A stretch of 64,000 nucleotides of DNA from Adineta vaga (Eukaryota; Rotifera), in the NCBI GenBank assembly GCA_021613535.1, contig CP075492.1, positions 9,114,001 to 9,178,000 of the forward strand. The letters are read 5' to 3'. Under the pieces are notes generated by a model, which was given only the letters and a program-made list of their open reading frames with translations, did not search any database and was not told the origin of the DNA. The translations under genes and the position numbers were made by a program. Positions 13,301-25,573 of the stretch are shown here, piece by piece (position 1 is the first letter of the stretch; each line of letters begins with the position of its first letter).

Positions 13301-16300
13301 TTTTCGATTATGATGAGCATAATTCAAAGTTAAAACTGTTTTGCTATGAAGTGGATTTTCAAGAACAGGTTGAGTATTGATCTGCAATGTTGATTGTTGT
13401 TGATGTTGAATAAAATTTAAATTTTCAGTTGCTAAAGATTTGATTTGTTCTTCGTTATCGAATATTTCAAAATTTTGTTCGGGATGATTTATTTTTACTT
13501 GTTCATATTCAATTGATTCAGAATATGTATAATGAGCATTTTGTAGCGTAGGAAGAAGAGATTCATCAGGAATGATTTCAAGTTGTTCATCCTTCCATTC
13601 ATTGTCATCAACAATAATTGCCATTCGAACGTTTTCTTGAACTATTTCACAAGGTTTTAAATAATAATTATGGTCGATTATCTGAGTTGCATGTTGTATC
13701 TCTGCAGTAGAATGCAATTCTCCGAGAAGCGAAGCAGGCTAGAAGGATACACACGTTACAAAAGCAAGGAAATAAGCAGCAATATATGTATGTGTGTAGA
13801 TATGCTAGCAAGGATCATCCGATTTTGTTACTTACTGGAATTGTATGATTGATGGGAAGTTGAATAAAAGAAGTTACATATGAATATTCCATTTGAACCG
13901 TCGTTTTTTCAATCTCAGGTAATTGTTCATCCATATTCTATTGCAACAAGAGATTTAAAAAAAAAGAACATGTAAGTTATCAATCGAAAGAAAACTTACC
14001 GCGAATTCTTCTGGTAATTCAACAGTATGTTCGTCGATCATGTTTTCATCTGTTAGATCTAATTGACAAATATTTGACGCTTGTAATACAGTAGGTTGTT
14101 CATTGATTTGAGAAGTGAACAGCGAATATTTATTATCATTTTGTATTTCATTTACATTACTAATTGATGGAATGAATGGATGTGAATTACGAACGACTTC
14201 AAATATTGGAATATCTTGTTGAATTTTTGCAATTTGTTCTTCTTGTGAAATGAATAAAGTGCCATGTTCATATTCAGGTTGTTGTGCAATAAATTGTGTC
14301 AATTGTTCATCATCCGATTGATCCACTAATGATAGTAGATGTTGTGGTGATGTGAATATTGTCGCATGTTGATAATCGTGTACAGGAATTCGAAGCGGCT
14401 GAGCTTGCTGTATTGGTATCGTTTGATTTATACTTACCATCGATAAATGTGGATCATTTGATTCGACTAAATTAGCTTGACAAATTTCAATAGAGTTGGT
14501 TGAATGAATATTTGTGTAAATTTTTGCTTTAGGTCGTGGTGGAATAGGGGGCGGAGAATGGCAAGTTATGATCTAAAGAATAGAAACATAACAGCATTAA
14601 GTTAACGTTAATCTGTGTTTTACTCCATCAAACTGAATACAATAAATCGTCTTAAATTTTCAGAATTTCAAACTATACCTGTTTAGATGCGCTGATCACA
14701 CCATCCATCATTTCATCATTTAGATATTGTTTATTGATGGAATTCTGTAAATCAACATCTGTCACGGCTGTTTCTTTGCAATGATCATTGATAGTTGCTA
14801 TTATTGTAATTTTTCGTCGTGATGAAGATGGTTTTCTACAATCGGAATGAATTGGTGGTGGTAAAGTCGTACTAACATGTTGAATAATCATATCACCACC
14901 ATCATCGGTTAAAGTACGACGTGCCCGACCCATAACAATTTCTTTTGTTTGTACGATTGTTGGCGCTGATACAATAGGAAAATCAGGTTGTAGATGATTT
15001 CCATGATGAAAATCAATAATTGGTGGATGAGATGATTTAATTACATTATTACTAAAATGTACATCAGATGTATAGGTTGATACACTAGATATTCCAGATA
15101 TTGGTTGAGTTGGTCTCTGTCTTCGACGTCGTTCAAGTTCAATAGCAATTTTTCTTTTATAATTTTCTAATATCGATGGTTTATAAATATCTGCGACATC
15201 TTCTGTTGTAAATGATGTTGGCGTAATAAATGGTTGTTTATAACGTAAATGTTCTTTTCGTACTTGATATAAATGTTCAGCTGAAAGACTTCGATTTAAT
15301 TTTGTACGAATACCATCAATAATTTCATGTTTATACGCTTTATCACGTGCAATTGTTTCAATATGTCTTACACTATCTTGCATATTTCGATTCAATTGTG
15401 AAAGATAGAAGTCAGCAATCAAATCACTTGGACGATCGAGTAATGAACGATTGACTGTTGACAAATAACGTGAAAGTTTTCGTTGATGTGGAATAGTCTT
15501 TCTTTGATGTTTATCTTCTGTTTGTGGTCCTTCATCTTCATCAGACCAAAACGATGAATTTGATTTAATATCAATATCACTATCATATTCACGAGTTTTG
15601 GTCTGAGATGGATGCGATTTTTGTTTTGTATATTGTGATGCTTTGGAAACATGACCAGCAATCGATGCATCAACACCACGAAAACTTTCATGCATAATCT
15701 CATAGAAGACATCAACATCCAAACGAGTATTGGCGGGAGTTTGTGAAATCTAGATAAGACCAGCAAAGAAAAAGTTGATTAGATCTTTCGTCTACATGTA
15801 AATATCTATTGATTCGAAGGAATAATATGTTTTTGATACTCCCAAGGAAGTCTCTTCTTTTCGAAAGATAACAGTTATTTTATAAAAACAGAATTGATTT
15901 TCGAAATTTTCGTTTTCGAACAAGACAAGGTCCTGGAAATGAAATAGGGTGCAAAAAAAACATCTTACCTCACTCATCAGACGATCTAGTGCATACTTAT
16001 TCTATTTTAATACGTAAAGGTTCTTTTTTTAGGATAAATACTTGACGCATAAGGTTCATTAAGTTCGAAGAATAATTCCAGCTGTCACTGTCGCTTTTTT
16101 CTACACACCGAACGAGAGGGATAAAATATAACAGACTTAAACAAAAAAGGAAAAGGGACCAAGACAGTAGAAGGACTGCATATAAATTCATCAGACATGT
16201 CCTAAGCTGGTGCAAGATGATTTGACACAGAATAATTCAAGGTTATAGAGAAGTTTTGATATTTAAACACAAACTGTTATTCATATATGCCAAGAACTCA

Positions 16301-19300
16301 CAATAAGGGAGTATTCCGCATGATTTGTAAATGATAAAAGAAACTTTTTCTGTGTCTTTTCTTACCGATAAATGAGACTTTTGTTCACTTGCAAAACTTC
16401 CTATTTGTGTATCCATATTATCATTGTAACTTTCAATCATAATTGGACTATATCCAGATGAAGATACAGGTGATAATTGACCTACAGGTATTGATGATTG
16501 AATCCGAGACTGACGTTCTCTATCAATGCCTGTCCTTATTTTATAAGCTTCTAACACCGATGGAACATAAATATCTTGAATATCTTCGTAGGTATATGAA
16601 TACGTATACTGTCGTGTTTGATTATGACGTATTTCTTCATGTCGAAGATCATCTAAATAGGTTGTAGAAAAACAACGTATGAGATTATAATTTAATTCTC
16701 GTTGTAATGCTTGATTTTCATATGAACGTAAATAAAGACGTGCATTCTGTTCGAAATGTTTCAAACGTGTCTTTTCACTCTGATAATTTCTATCAAGTAA
16801 ACTTTTATTAACATTTTTCATAATTTGTGTATGAATACGATTTGTATTTAAACTTGAATATAATTTTTGACGATCATTTTCATTTTCTAACAAGCATTCA
16901 TTCAAAACTTCCTCCTCTTTAGCATAATATTGACTTATATAACTTAATGATGTTGTTGCTGTCGATGATGAATGTGTTTGTTGTGATCGATATTTTTTAT
17001 TAACAGATGAAATAAGACGGTCAACTGATTTTTCAAATGGTTCTGGTAACGGTTGACGAGTTTTCCTAAGAGACGTTCACGTGCTTCAGTTAAATATGAA
17101 CGTACAGTTGATGTTGGCTCAAAATGAACAGCTGCAAGTTTACCCGTTGGTGATCGTCGTAAGATAGACAGTTCACCATTTGTTGATGTAACTGTATCCG
17201 TACGTGGTGGTGGTGTTGTTGGTTGTCGTGTAAAGGTTCTCACGGTGTTTACCATTTTTTGAGAAGGTGGACGTCGATATGACCATTTATCTAATATAAA
17301 AAAAAGACGTCACGCCTTCATTGGTCTAAAAATCATCAACTTTCCTACCATCTGTGTAGATAAATGTTGATGCTGTACTTGGATATCGTACAGATTCAGT
17401 TGTATTTGAAAATAAATAAGGTGTATCTGATGTAATCGTAGTTGTCTCTTCGAGTAACTGCATTGATCGAGGTTCAAGATGACTTCCCGTCTGTAAATAT
17501 GTTAATGTTAATGGTGAATATTTCATTGAATTATCTGATGAAAAATAATATCGATTGGAATCTGATGAATAGGATCGTTGTTCGTTTTGATTAGTTGAAA
17601 AATTATAAATTTGATCTGTACTCGATGTAGAAGAAAATCTATAACGTTTTGCTAATGATGGTGATGTCTGATTTGATTTATGTTTTCTTGATAGTCTTTT
17701 ATGAAAGAAGTATCGATCATTAATATGTGTTGATAAGGGAAGTAAAGTTTCTGTTGACATATCTGCCGTATTATAAAATGTATCCAAACGAGAAAGTAAT
17801 CGTTGAAATTTTTTTAAACATTCACTTTTATTTGATGATAAAGGTAAACGTGTTTCAAATTGAAATTCTTCTTCGATAGATGAAGAGGAGGAGGAGGAAG
17901 ATGATGATGAGGCGATTTCAATGAGCGAGTCATCATTTAACTAGAAAGATAAAGAATATTGGATGATGGATATTTATTCTAAGAGCGATAAACAAGTTGT
18001 CAAGTGTGACTTGAAATCGAATTGAAAGTGTTTATTGACGAATAATAGTTGAAAAGCAAAGCACAATACTATCGATTTAATTTCAATATGTTTGAAAGAG
18101 AGAAAAAAGAGTCTTATTAACGCAAAAAGAAGCAATGAGCCTAAAGGCTATTATTGATTAAAATATAAAGAGTAAAGGACGTTGTTTATCGATAACTTAC
18201 TCACTATTATTCTCCGATACATTCTTATGAACTCAAATTCTAGATGAATCTCTATGTAATCATTTGACTATATATCAAAATAAGATGGAATGTTTCAACC
18301 AAATGTAAACAAAAAACATATACATATATATATATATATGTATACTCATTGACTAGTAGTATCGTTTTTAAGAAGAATGATCGTCTGACGATTTTGCAGT
18401 GCGCGGCCTTCGACTCTTTAAAGGGATATATGTATGAAACAAAAGTAAATGTCTGAAGGAATAAAATCAAGGATAGTAGAAATTAATATTTTCCTCGTTG
18501 GACAAATCTGCTATGTAGGATAGTAATCGAATATTCGTCTGATGATGGTTATCATCATTTTTCGAATCGATTGGAAGAAAAAAATCGCTTTTTTTTTGTT
18601 ACAAATATTTAATAAGTATCAATGTGTTATTTTATATTTCTTAGCTAGAGAATACCAATAGAAAAGGACCTTCAAAGGTTTTTTCTACTATACCTCGTCT
18701 AATAGTCATTGATATGTTTTTTGTCTTTCATTTTAAAAATCTGTAAAAATAAATAGTCACATTAGAAAAGAAGTTCACGTCTGTACATTTCTCTCTTACT
18801 CTCTGAATTTTGTCTGATGCGCATACTCCATCTCATCTTACATGAAGAATGAAGAATGAAGAAATCTTATTTACCTGATAATTGTCTCTTCTGCTCGTCG
18901 ATTAATTTCTTTACGATGTAGTCTATTTTAATACAGAAGAATTACTTGAATAAATCGTGTGACAATGTCTTCGCATTTTATCATAAGTCAATATTGAACT
19001 TAGCTTATTGTTGTTTAATAAATGATGCTACACTATCGACGATTGTTGTCGTTGTCTTTCTTTCTTTCGAATTATCGAAAGATTAACTAAACGTTCGGCG
19101 AGTGATGAGAGTGACCGTCATATTTCCTTTTCTCTTCTAGATTATGTCATTAGATCAATTAACTACTTGCGATGTTTTCTTTTTGTAGTTAGTAAAGATC
19201 TCAATTTCAAGACAATGATGATATCATATACATATATGACATAACCAAGAAATAACGATCGTATACACTTACATTTGGTAAAGGAGAAACGACACGGTTA

Positions 19301-19452
19301 TGTTCCGGAGTTTTTGTATATAACATTGATGAAGATGGTTGTTTAAGAGAAGCAAAAGTACGTAGTAATGCATCTGCATAAGAATCATTAATTGAAAAGT
19401 GCTTATGATTAGTAGAAGTTTTCTCTGATTGATTGAAAAGTACAGATGCCAT
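10377..19452 (-). CDS. Very large protein with an internal domain duplication, unknown function; one-base lesion
   Basis: I do not recognise this protein. Ten exons were read: 19452-19273, 17940-17349, 17290-16366, 16001-15969 (33 nt), 15749-14679, 14572-14000, 13937-13836, 13738-11933, 10850-10733 and 10396-10377. Phases agree at every junction except inside exon 3, where one A is missing from an A4 run (plus-strand T4 at 17061-17064); restoring phase gives about 1,806 residues. Exons 3 and 5 each carry a copy of an unrecognised roughly 100-residue helical domain. It starts at VN(K/R)SLLDR and ends in a Glu-Asp...Asp-Ile-Tyr-x-Pro-Ser-(V/I)-Leu-Glu core followed by basic Arg-rich residues. 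The rest is Ser/Thr/Gln/His-rich and probably disordered, with a Ser9 run, a PPPIPPRP proline motif, and a poly-Ala run near 13.15 kb. No signal peptide or membrane segment is seen. The first intron (1.3 kb) and the last exon are the least certain parts. Confidence 0.75.
10851..11932 (-). other. Long intron of the 10.4-19.5 kb gene
   Basis: A gap of about 1.1 kb between exons 8 and 9 is far longer than the usual 50-80 nt introns here. The donor GAG|GTAAAA and an acceptor after a TTTAG are both good. I see no gene inside it. Confidence 0.6.
17941..19272 (-). other. Long first intron of the 10.4-19.5 kb gene
   Basis: This 1.33-kb gap follows a strong GTAAGTG donor and ends in TTTCTAG. It contains a possible small exon near 18,890-18,940 (AATAG acceptor, about 48 nt, GTAAAT donor). 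That exon would not keep frame between the phase-0 flanks, so it may be an alternative or untranslated exon, or chance. Confidence 0.5.
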
Positions 19453-20340
19453 ACGAGAGATTGATTCGAATGTTTAATGAAGACGAGAAAGAATTAATTT
19501 GATTTTGTAAGCAAAAGTTATATAGAGACAATACTTGTCTTATCAGATACATTATGAATATAGTTATGATCACACTTCATTGATGAGATAGGATAGAAAA
19601 GAAAACGATTGATAATAGTCAACTTGTTAAAATATTCTATTAAATGATTGTATCAATACAACTAATGTTTATATGTATGTCTATTGAACTGTTCATGTGT
19701 AATAAAAAGTCACATCTCTTTGAACTTATAAAACAATCAATTGAAGAAAAATACATCTCCAACAGTTAACCTTCTTGAGAAAAGTGTGCATAGTTATGTT
19801 GATGAATTAAGTGCAAAAGTGATTCTAATCTTGTCAGCTGACTTATGTCTTGTTCAAAATTGAATATAGGAATACTTGAATGCTAACAAAATTTTATGAA
19901 CGTGATATTTGTTAAATGCAATGGATCATAAATAAATACGAAAAAAAAGGATCATATAATTTACATCTGTGATGAACATGAATGTTAATAGCATTAGAGA
20001 ACAAAATTTGAAATCATCTGATTTGTACTGTTCGAAGAGGATTATTGATATTGATTTTACGAATTTCCGTTCTTTTGTTTTCTTCTTTCGCATAAAGTTT
20101 ATTTTCTGGACAACAACAATAAATGTATATTAAAATAGAAAATGAAGTGAGGTTTGAATTTTAAAAGACAACATACATAAAATAATCAGTGTTTATGGAA
20201 AACAAGAAAAACACAAATAAATATTTGACGAAAAACAAACAAACAAACAAACGAAGAAAGATTTTAGAAATCACAGATATAAATATATAAAAGGAAAGAA
20301 GACGAACTTAGTTAGATTTCTGCTTTTTAACATTATAGTT
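19453..20340. other. Intergenic region downstream of the copper ATPase
   Basis: No gene is seen. It should hold the 3' UTR of the copper ATPase and the promoter of the large unknown gene. A short (ACAA/AAAC)n tract lies near 20,233-20,255. Confidence 0.55.
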
Positions 20341-23300
20341 TTAAACGACACCATGCATTTCTATTTCATCATCAAGAGAACTAGAGTTCAGTAATAATGC
20401 TGCTCTTTGTTTATCATACAATGAATTTGTTGCTTGTTGTTTAACAGCTGAAACTGCGCCGGAAAAGATTTGAGCTAAGCGACTACCACGTAAACTTGAT
20501 ATAAATGATCCATTAGGTGTTCGTTCTAAACCATCAATTCCTCGATGAACATTAATATTTTTTCCTTTGTTCATTGACCAAAGAATAAATTCATGATTAT
20601 CATACGTTTGAATATCTGGTTTACGAAATCTTCTTAAAAGTAATGATGACATGACAACACTAACAGATGATAAAGCCATGGCAGCAGATGCCATCCATGG
20701 CATTAATGATATACCTAATGGAAGAAAAACACCAGCTGCAACAGGTATACCGATAAGATTATAGATAGTAGCAAATAGAAAGTTTAAACGAATTCTTTGA
20801 ACAGTTTTCTTCGATAAAAGTATTGCTCCAAGAACATCTTCAAGTGCATCACGAATTAAAACAACATTTGCAGCTTCAACAGCAACATCAGCTCCAGTGC
20901 CAACCGCAATACCAACATCAGCACGTGCTAAAGCCGGAGAATCATTGACACCATCACCAACCATAGCAACTTTATCACCTTTACGACTGTTCTCTTTCAA
21001 TGTAGCAATGAAGCGTTCTTTTTGCGTTGGTAACACTTCAGCATAAACATTTTTAATTCCAACTTGTGCAGCAATAGCTCGAGCAGTTTTTACATTATCA
21101 CCGGTTACAAGCAGAACATTAAGACCCATAGATTGAAGAGCAAAGATTGTCAATGGTGCTGTAGGTTTGATACGATCAGCAATTGCAATCATACCAATAA
21201 TTCTACCTAAAAATATAATATTGTTCTACATCTGAAGTTTGAGGGTGATATAAAAGAATGGAGAATACACTGCCAGATAAGATAATAACAAATTAATGTA
21301 ATCTGCGATTTACAGAACAAATAGTATCTTATGTCTTACCTTCAGCAGCAACTATTACAGCTGTATTACCATCATGCTCATGTCGACCCATTGCTGAATC
21401 GATTTCATTTGTAACATGTATACTGTTTCTTTCCATCCATTCTCGATTTCCAATTAAAACAGAATAGGATTTATCTTGAAATGTCGTACCATCACCTGAC
21501 CCATTGTTTTTTGTCATTAAATGTTCAATTTTACTAACTTTAGCAGCTAAACCATAACCCCAAACAGCATTAAAATCTTCACAATGACCAAATTGTTCAC
21601 GACCAAAATAATCTTTACAATAGTTTTGTATAGCCTTTCCTAGCGGATGTTCTGAACCACTTTCAGCTGTACCAGCAATGGCTAATAATCGTTTTAATGT
21701 CCAATAAGGATCATTTAGAAGAAATAGACGTGTATCGACAACTGTTGGTTTACCTTGTGTAATTGTACCAGTTTTATCAAAAACAATGGTACGAATTTTT
21801 TGAGCTGCTTCTAAAGGTTCACCACCTTTAACAAGAATTCCTTGGGATGCACCGACACCTAAAAACAGAAAGAAAGAAAGATAATGATCTTTTTCCACTG
21901 ATATCTTTATCTTTACACGTATTACTTACCAGTACCAACCATAACTGCTGTTGGTGTTGCAAGGCCTAGTGCACATGGACAAGCAATCGAAAGTACTGTA
22001 ATTGCAAAGCGAAATGCTAGCTCAAGTACTACTTCCATTTTACTTGGCTCTTTTCCTGGATGATGATTCATTTTTGAATCTCCTCCCATCATAGAATGAT
22101 GATACTAAAAATGAACAGGAAAAAGTCTTACTTGACATTTTCAATTAGTAATTTACTTCTTACCATAGAATATTTTTGTATAGAATCGTAATGTGTATAA
22201 CCAATTACAAGCCAAGAAATTAATGTAATACCAGATACAGTAACAACAACCGGTACGAAATAACCAGCAATCGTATCTGCTAATGCTTGAATAGGTGCTT
22301 TTGATGTTTGTGCTTCTTCTACTAATTTAATAATTTGTTTAAGAGCTGTTTCATGTCCAACATGTGTAGCACGAATCAATAACATTCCATTTAAATTTTT
22401 TGTACCACCCACAACTTGTGATCCGACTGTTTTTTCAACTGGCATTGCTTCACCGGTTAATAATGATTCATCACATGTTGATGTACCTTCTATAACTCGA
22501 CCATCTGTTGGAACTGTTCCACCTGGTAGAACTTTTAAGATATCATTACGTTGAATAAGTTTTGCTAGAATTGTTTTTTCTTCGAGAATTGTACCCGTTT
22601 GTTCATCTAGACGAACTAATATTCCTTGTGGTGGTTGCAATGATAATAATTTTGTCAGAGCATCGGATGTTTTCCCCTAAAATCGATATTGTCTGATTAA
22701 TTTAAAAATAAAATCTATCTCGAAACAAACCTTGGCAATATGTTCAAGCCATCTTCCAAGTGCAACAAACATCATAAGCATTGGTGGTACATCGAAAAAT
22801 GTAATTGGACTAGGAAGACGTTGATAAATATTAAATAAAACAACGATACATGAATAAACATATGCTGTTGTAGTTGCCATAACAATTAAAACATCCATAT
22901 TTGCTGAACGATGTTTTAAAGCTTTAAATGCTTGAATGTAAAAATAACGACCACTAATCCACTAGAGAGAAAGAAAGATGAATTAGATAGTAGATGAATA
23001 AAAAAATACGAAAACACTTTACTTGGACTGGTGTTGATAAAAGAAACATAATGAGATTCTCAAGAGATAAACCACGAATAACTTGTGGAGCATCTTCATG
23101 ATTTTTCCATTTGAACATAAATGCCATCATAATAATCATAGCTGGAATGCCAAAAATAGCTGCAAGTAAAAATGAATTTCGCCAACGTTGAGTTTCACGA
23201 TGATGAACTTTAGCTGAACTGGATGCTTTCGTATCTTCATCGATTAAGGAAGCTGGAAAACCAATAGACTACAAAATTAAGAATATTTTTTCAAAATTAC

Positions 23301-25292
23301 AATGAAAAATTTCATACATCAAGTTCACGAATAATATCTCTCGGACCAATTTGAGAAACATCATATTTGAATCTACCACGATGAGTTAATAAAGCAACTT
23401 CTGCACTATGTATACCAGGTAATTTTCCGATTGAAGTTTCAATTTTTCGTACACATGATGCACATGTCATATTTTCAATCTATAATAAAATCAATCATGA
23501 CGAATCGGTTCGATAGATTTTCAATTGTACATACATTTAAATCGATAACTTCAACGCCATTTTCCATCGTTTCTAGTACTTCAGCACGGAAACCGAGTTC
23601 ATTTACTAAATGAGCAATTTGAGACGGAATGATATATTCGGGATTATATTTGATTTCAGCTTTATTTGACAAAAGAGCCACCAGAACCGAATGAATTCCT
23701 TTTGAATAGATATACATAATTAAGAAAGATGAATATTTTAGAAAGATAAATATTACCTTCAACTTTGCAAAGATTTCGTTGAATGGAATCCACACAACTA
23801 GCGCAAGTCATTCCGATAATACTTAAATAACAAGTTTCAGTATCATCATTATTGACCGGCGATAGTTGAACAAGCGTTTCGCGAGGATTTGATCGTTGAA
23901 TTTTTTCACCTTAAAAAAACATTTCTGATAAAAAATTGATATTTTTGAACCTTGAAACAATGTTGATGTCATGTTTAGATAACTATTTGTATTTACTTTA
24001 ACAATCAATGACATTTTGTTTATCAACTATGTCAATAAATTTTCCTCAAGCAAATATGTAAAACTTTTGTTTTCTTTCATTAAAATTCAAATTGATTATT
24101 GACAGGAATTCCGATCGATTATCAGTAGATAAAACATTATTTGAACAGCAAGAACTGAGTCATCATACGTGATAAGAATTATTCATTTATATCTTAAGAC
24201 GTAATTAAACAAATATTACATGACATAGGAGATTAGAGTATTCGAATTATTTTACGAATTAATCCTTTTGAGAAAGAAAAACAAGGAATCAAGTCTTCAA
24301 TTACCAATATACAGAAAACATAATATCATCTCTCGTAATGTACTTCCTTTGTTCTATATATAATCGATGGTAGTATGTCTGACTTTTTCTTTCTTGTTCT
24401 CCGAAACTAATCGTTGTTTAATACTCGATCCTTTTGACATTTACGATTTGAAAAACGAACCTGATAAGATTGGTGTATTTGAATTTACAATATTTTCTAA
24501 AGAGAAAAAAATATAAGAATGAATTGATTTGATTTTTTCAAGATATTTACCTTTTGATTGATCTGCATCATTCGATGGTATGACTGCTACTTGAAAATCT
24601 AATGATTCAATTTCTTTGATAATAATTGAGAGAATTATGATATTTGGATCATAAAGAATATTTGCTGATTGATCATCGAAGGAAACTTTAATATGATGTA
24701 TACCTGGTAGATCTTCGATAGTTTGTGTAATATTCATTACACAAGAATTACAATGCATGCCTTGTACGCGTAAATAAGCTCGAGCAATATTTTCTAATTT
24801 TGGATTGACTTTATAACCGATTGATTGTATTTTTTGATAAACTGTATAAGGATCTGTTTGATTTTTATCATAAGCAATTAAAACATGAGAACTATCATTT
24901 TTTAAAGGGAAAACTACATTTAAAACTCCGTTAATTGATGAAATACGTTCGGTAGCAGTAGGAATATTCTCATCTGAGATGCCACCAAGCTCAAGATCAA
25001 GGTTATTACTGTTAGTTATTTGATTTAGTTCTGCATTGAAACCGATTGTATTGATATGTTCAATAATATGATTTATATCAATATCATTTGGATTATAAAC
25101 AACAGTTCCTAATTTGTTTTCTAATGAAACCTAAAAAGAAAGAAAAAAAGTCAACTTGAAAGTATTCATCAATATATGATTCACTTGAATAGATTTGATT
25201 CCAGATATGTTACTTAATTTACTTTCAATATTTCGTACGCAACTTTGGCATGTCATACCATCAATATGAATATATTGTGTTAATTCTTCCAT
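20341..25292 (-). CDS. ATP7: Copper-transporting P1B-type ATPase (ATP7A/ATP7B family)
   Basis: The enzyme pumps Cu(I) from the cytosol into the trans-Golgi lumen or vesicles. Twelve exons with in-phase introns encode about 1,250 aa. The N-terminal arm has four heavy-metal domains with metal-binding motifs GMTCQSC, GMHCNSC, GMTCASC and NMTCASC. Between the first and second lies a fifth HMA-like unit whose CxxC is gone (GGISDENI in its place). The pump core follows: the actuator motif TGEAMPVEK, transmembrane metal site [10 protein letters not shown], phosphorylation site DKTGTIT, nucleotide-binding SEHPLG, hinge [11 protein letters not shown], and paired final membrane helices. The loop before CPC is rich in Met and His ([15 protein letters not shown]). 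The C-terminus has a Leu triplet that could act as a sorting signal. Vertebrate homologues have six HMA domains and about 1,460-1,500 aa. The promoter is probably shared with VPS41. Confidence 0.94.
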
Positions 25293-25573
25293 AGTTGCAA
25301 ATGACGATGCAATTCTTTTTCTTAGTACTTATGTGATCGCAGTCATTACTTATATATTATAAACATATGAATGATGAAGGAAAAAATTCTCATGAAATAT
25401 GATTGGTTAGAAAAACAGAATTGATTATTTTATTTTCGTGTATATAGATGAGGTAACAATCGTTTAATATGATTGGTTCCCGATAAATGACTAATGAAAT
25501 AATGCCCATCTGATGTAGTAGTGGACAGTAAACGTATTTTTGTTCGTAATATTTGGTAAAATAAAAAGAAATT
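25293..25573. promoter_or_regulatory. Putative bidirectional promoter, ATP7 / VPS41
   Basis: Only 281 bp separate the two divergent start codons, so the 5' UTRs and promoters of both genes must lie here or overlap. I see no clear TATA box. Both products act in late Golgi/endolysosomal traffic, which makes co-regulation plausible but unproven. Confidence 0.5.
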
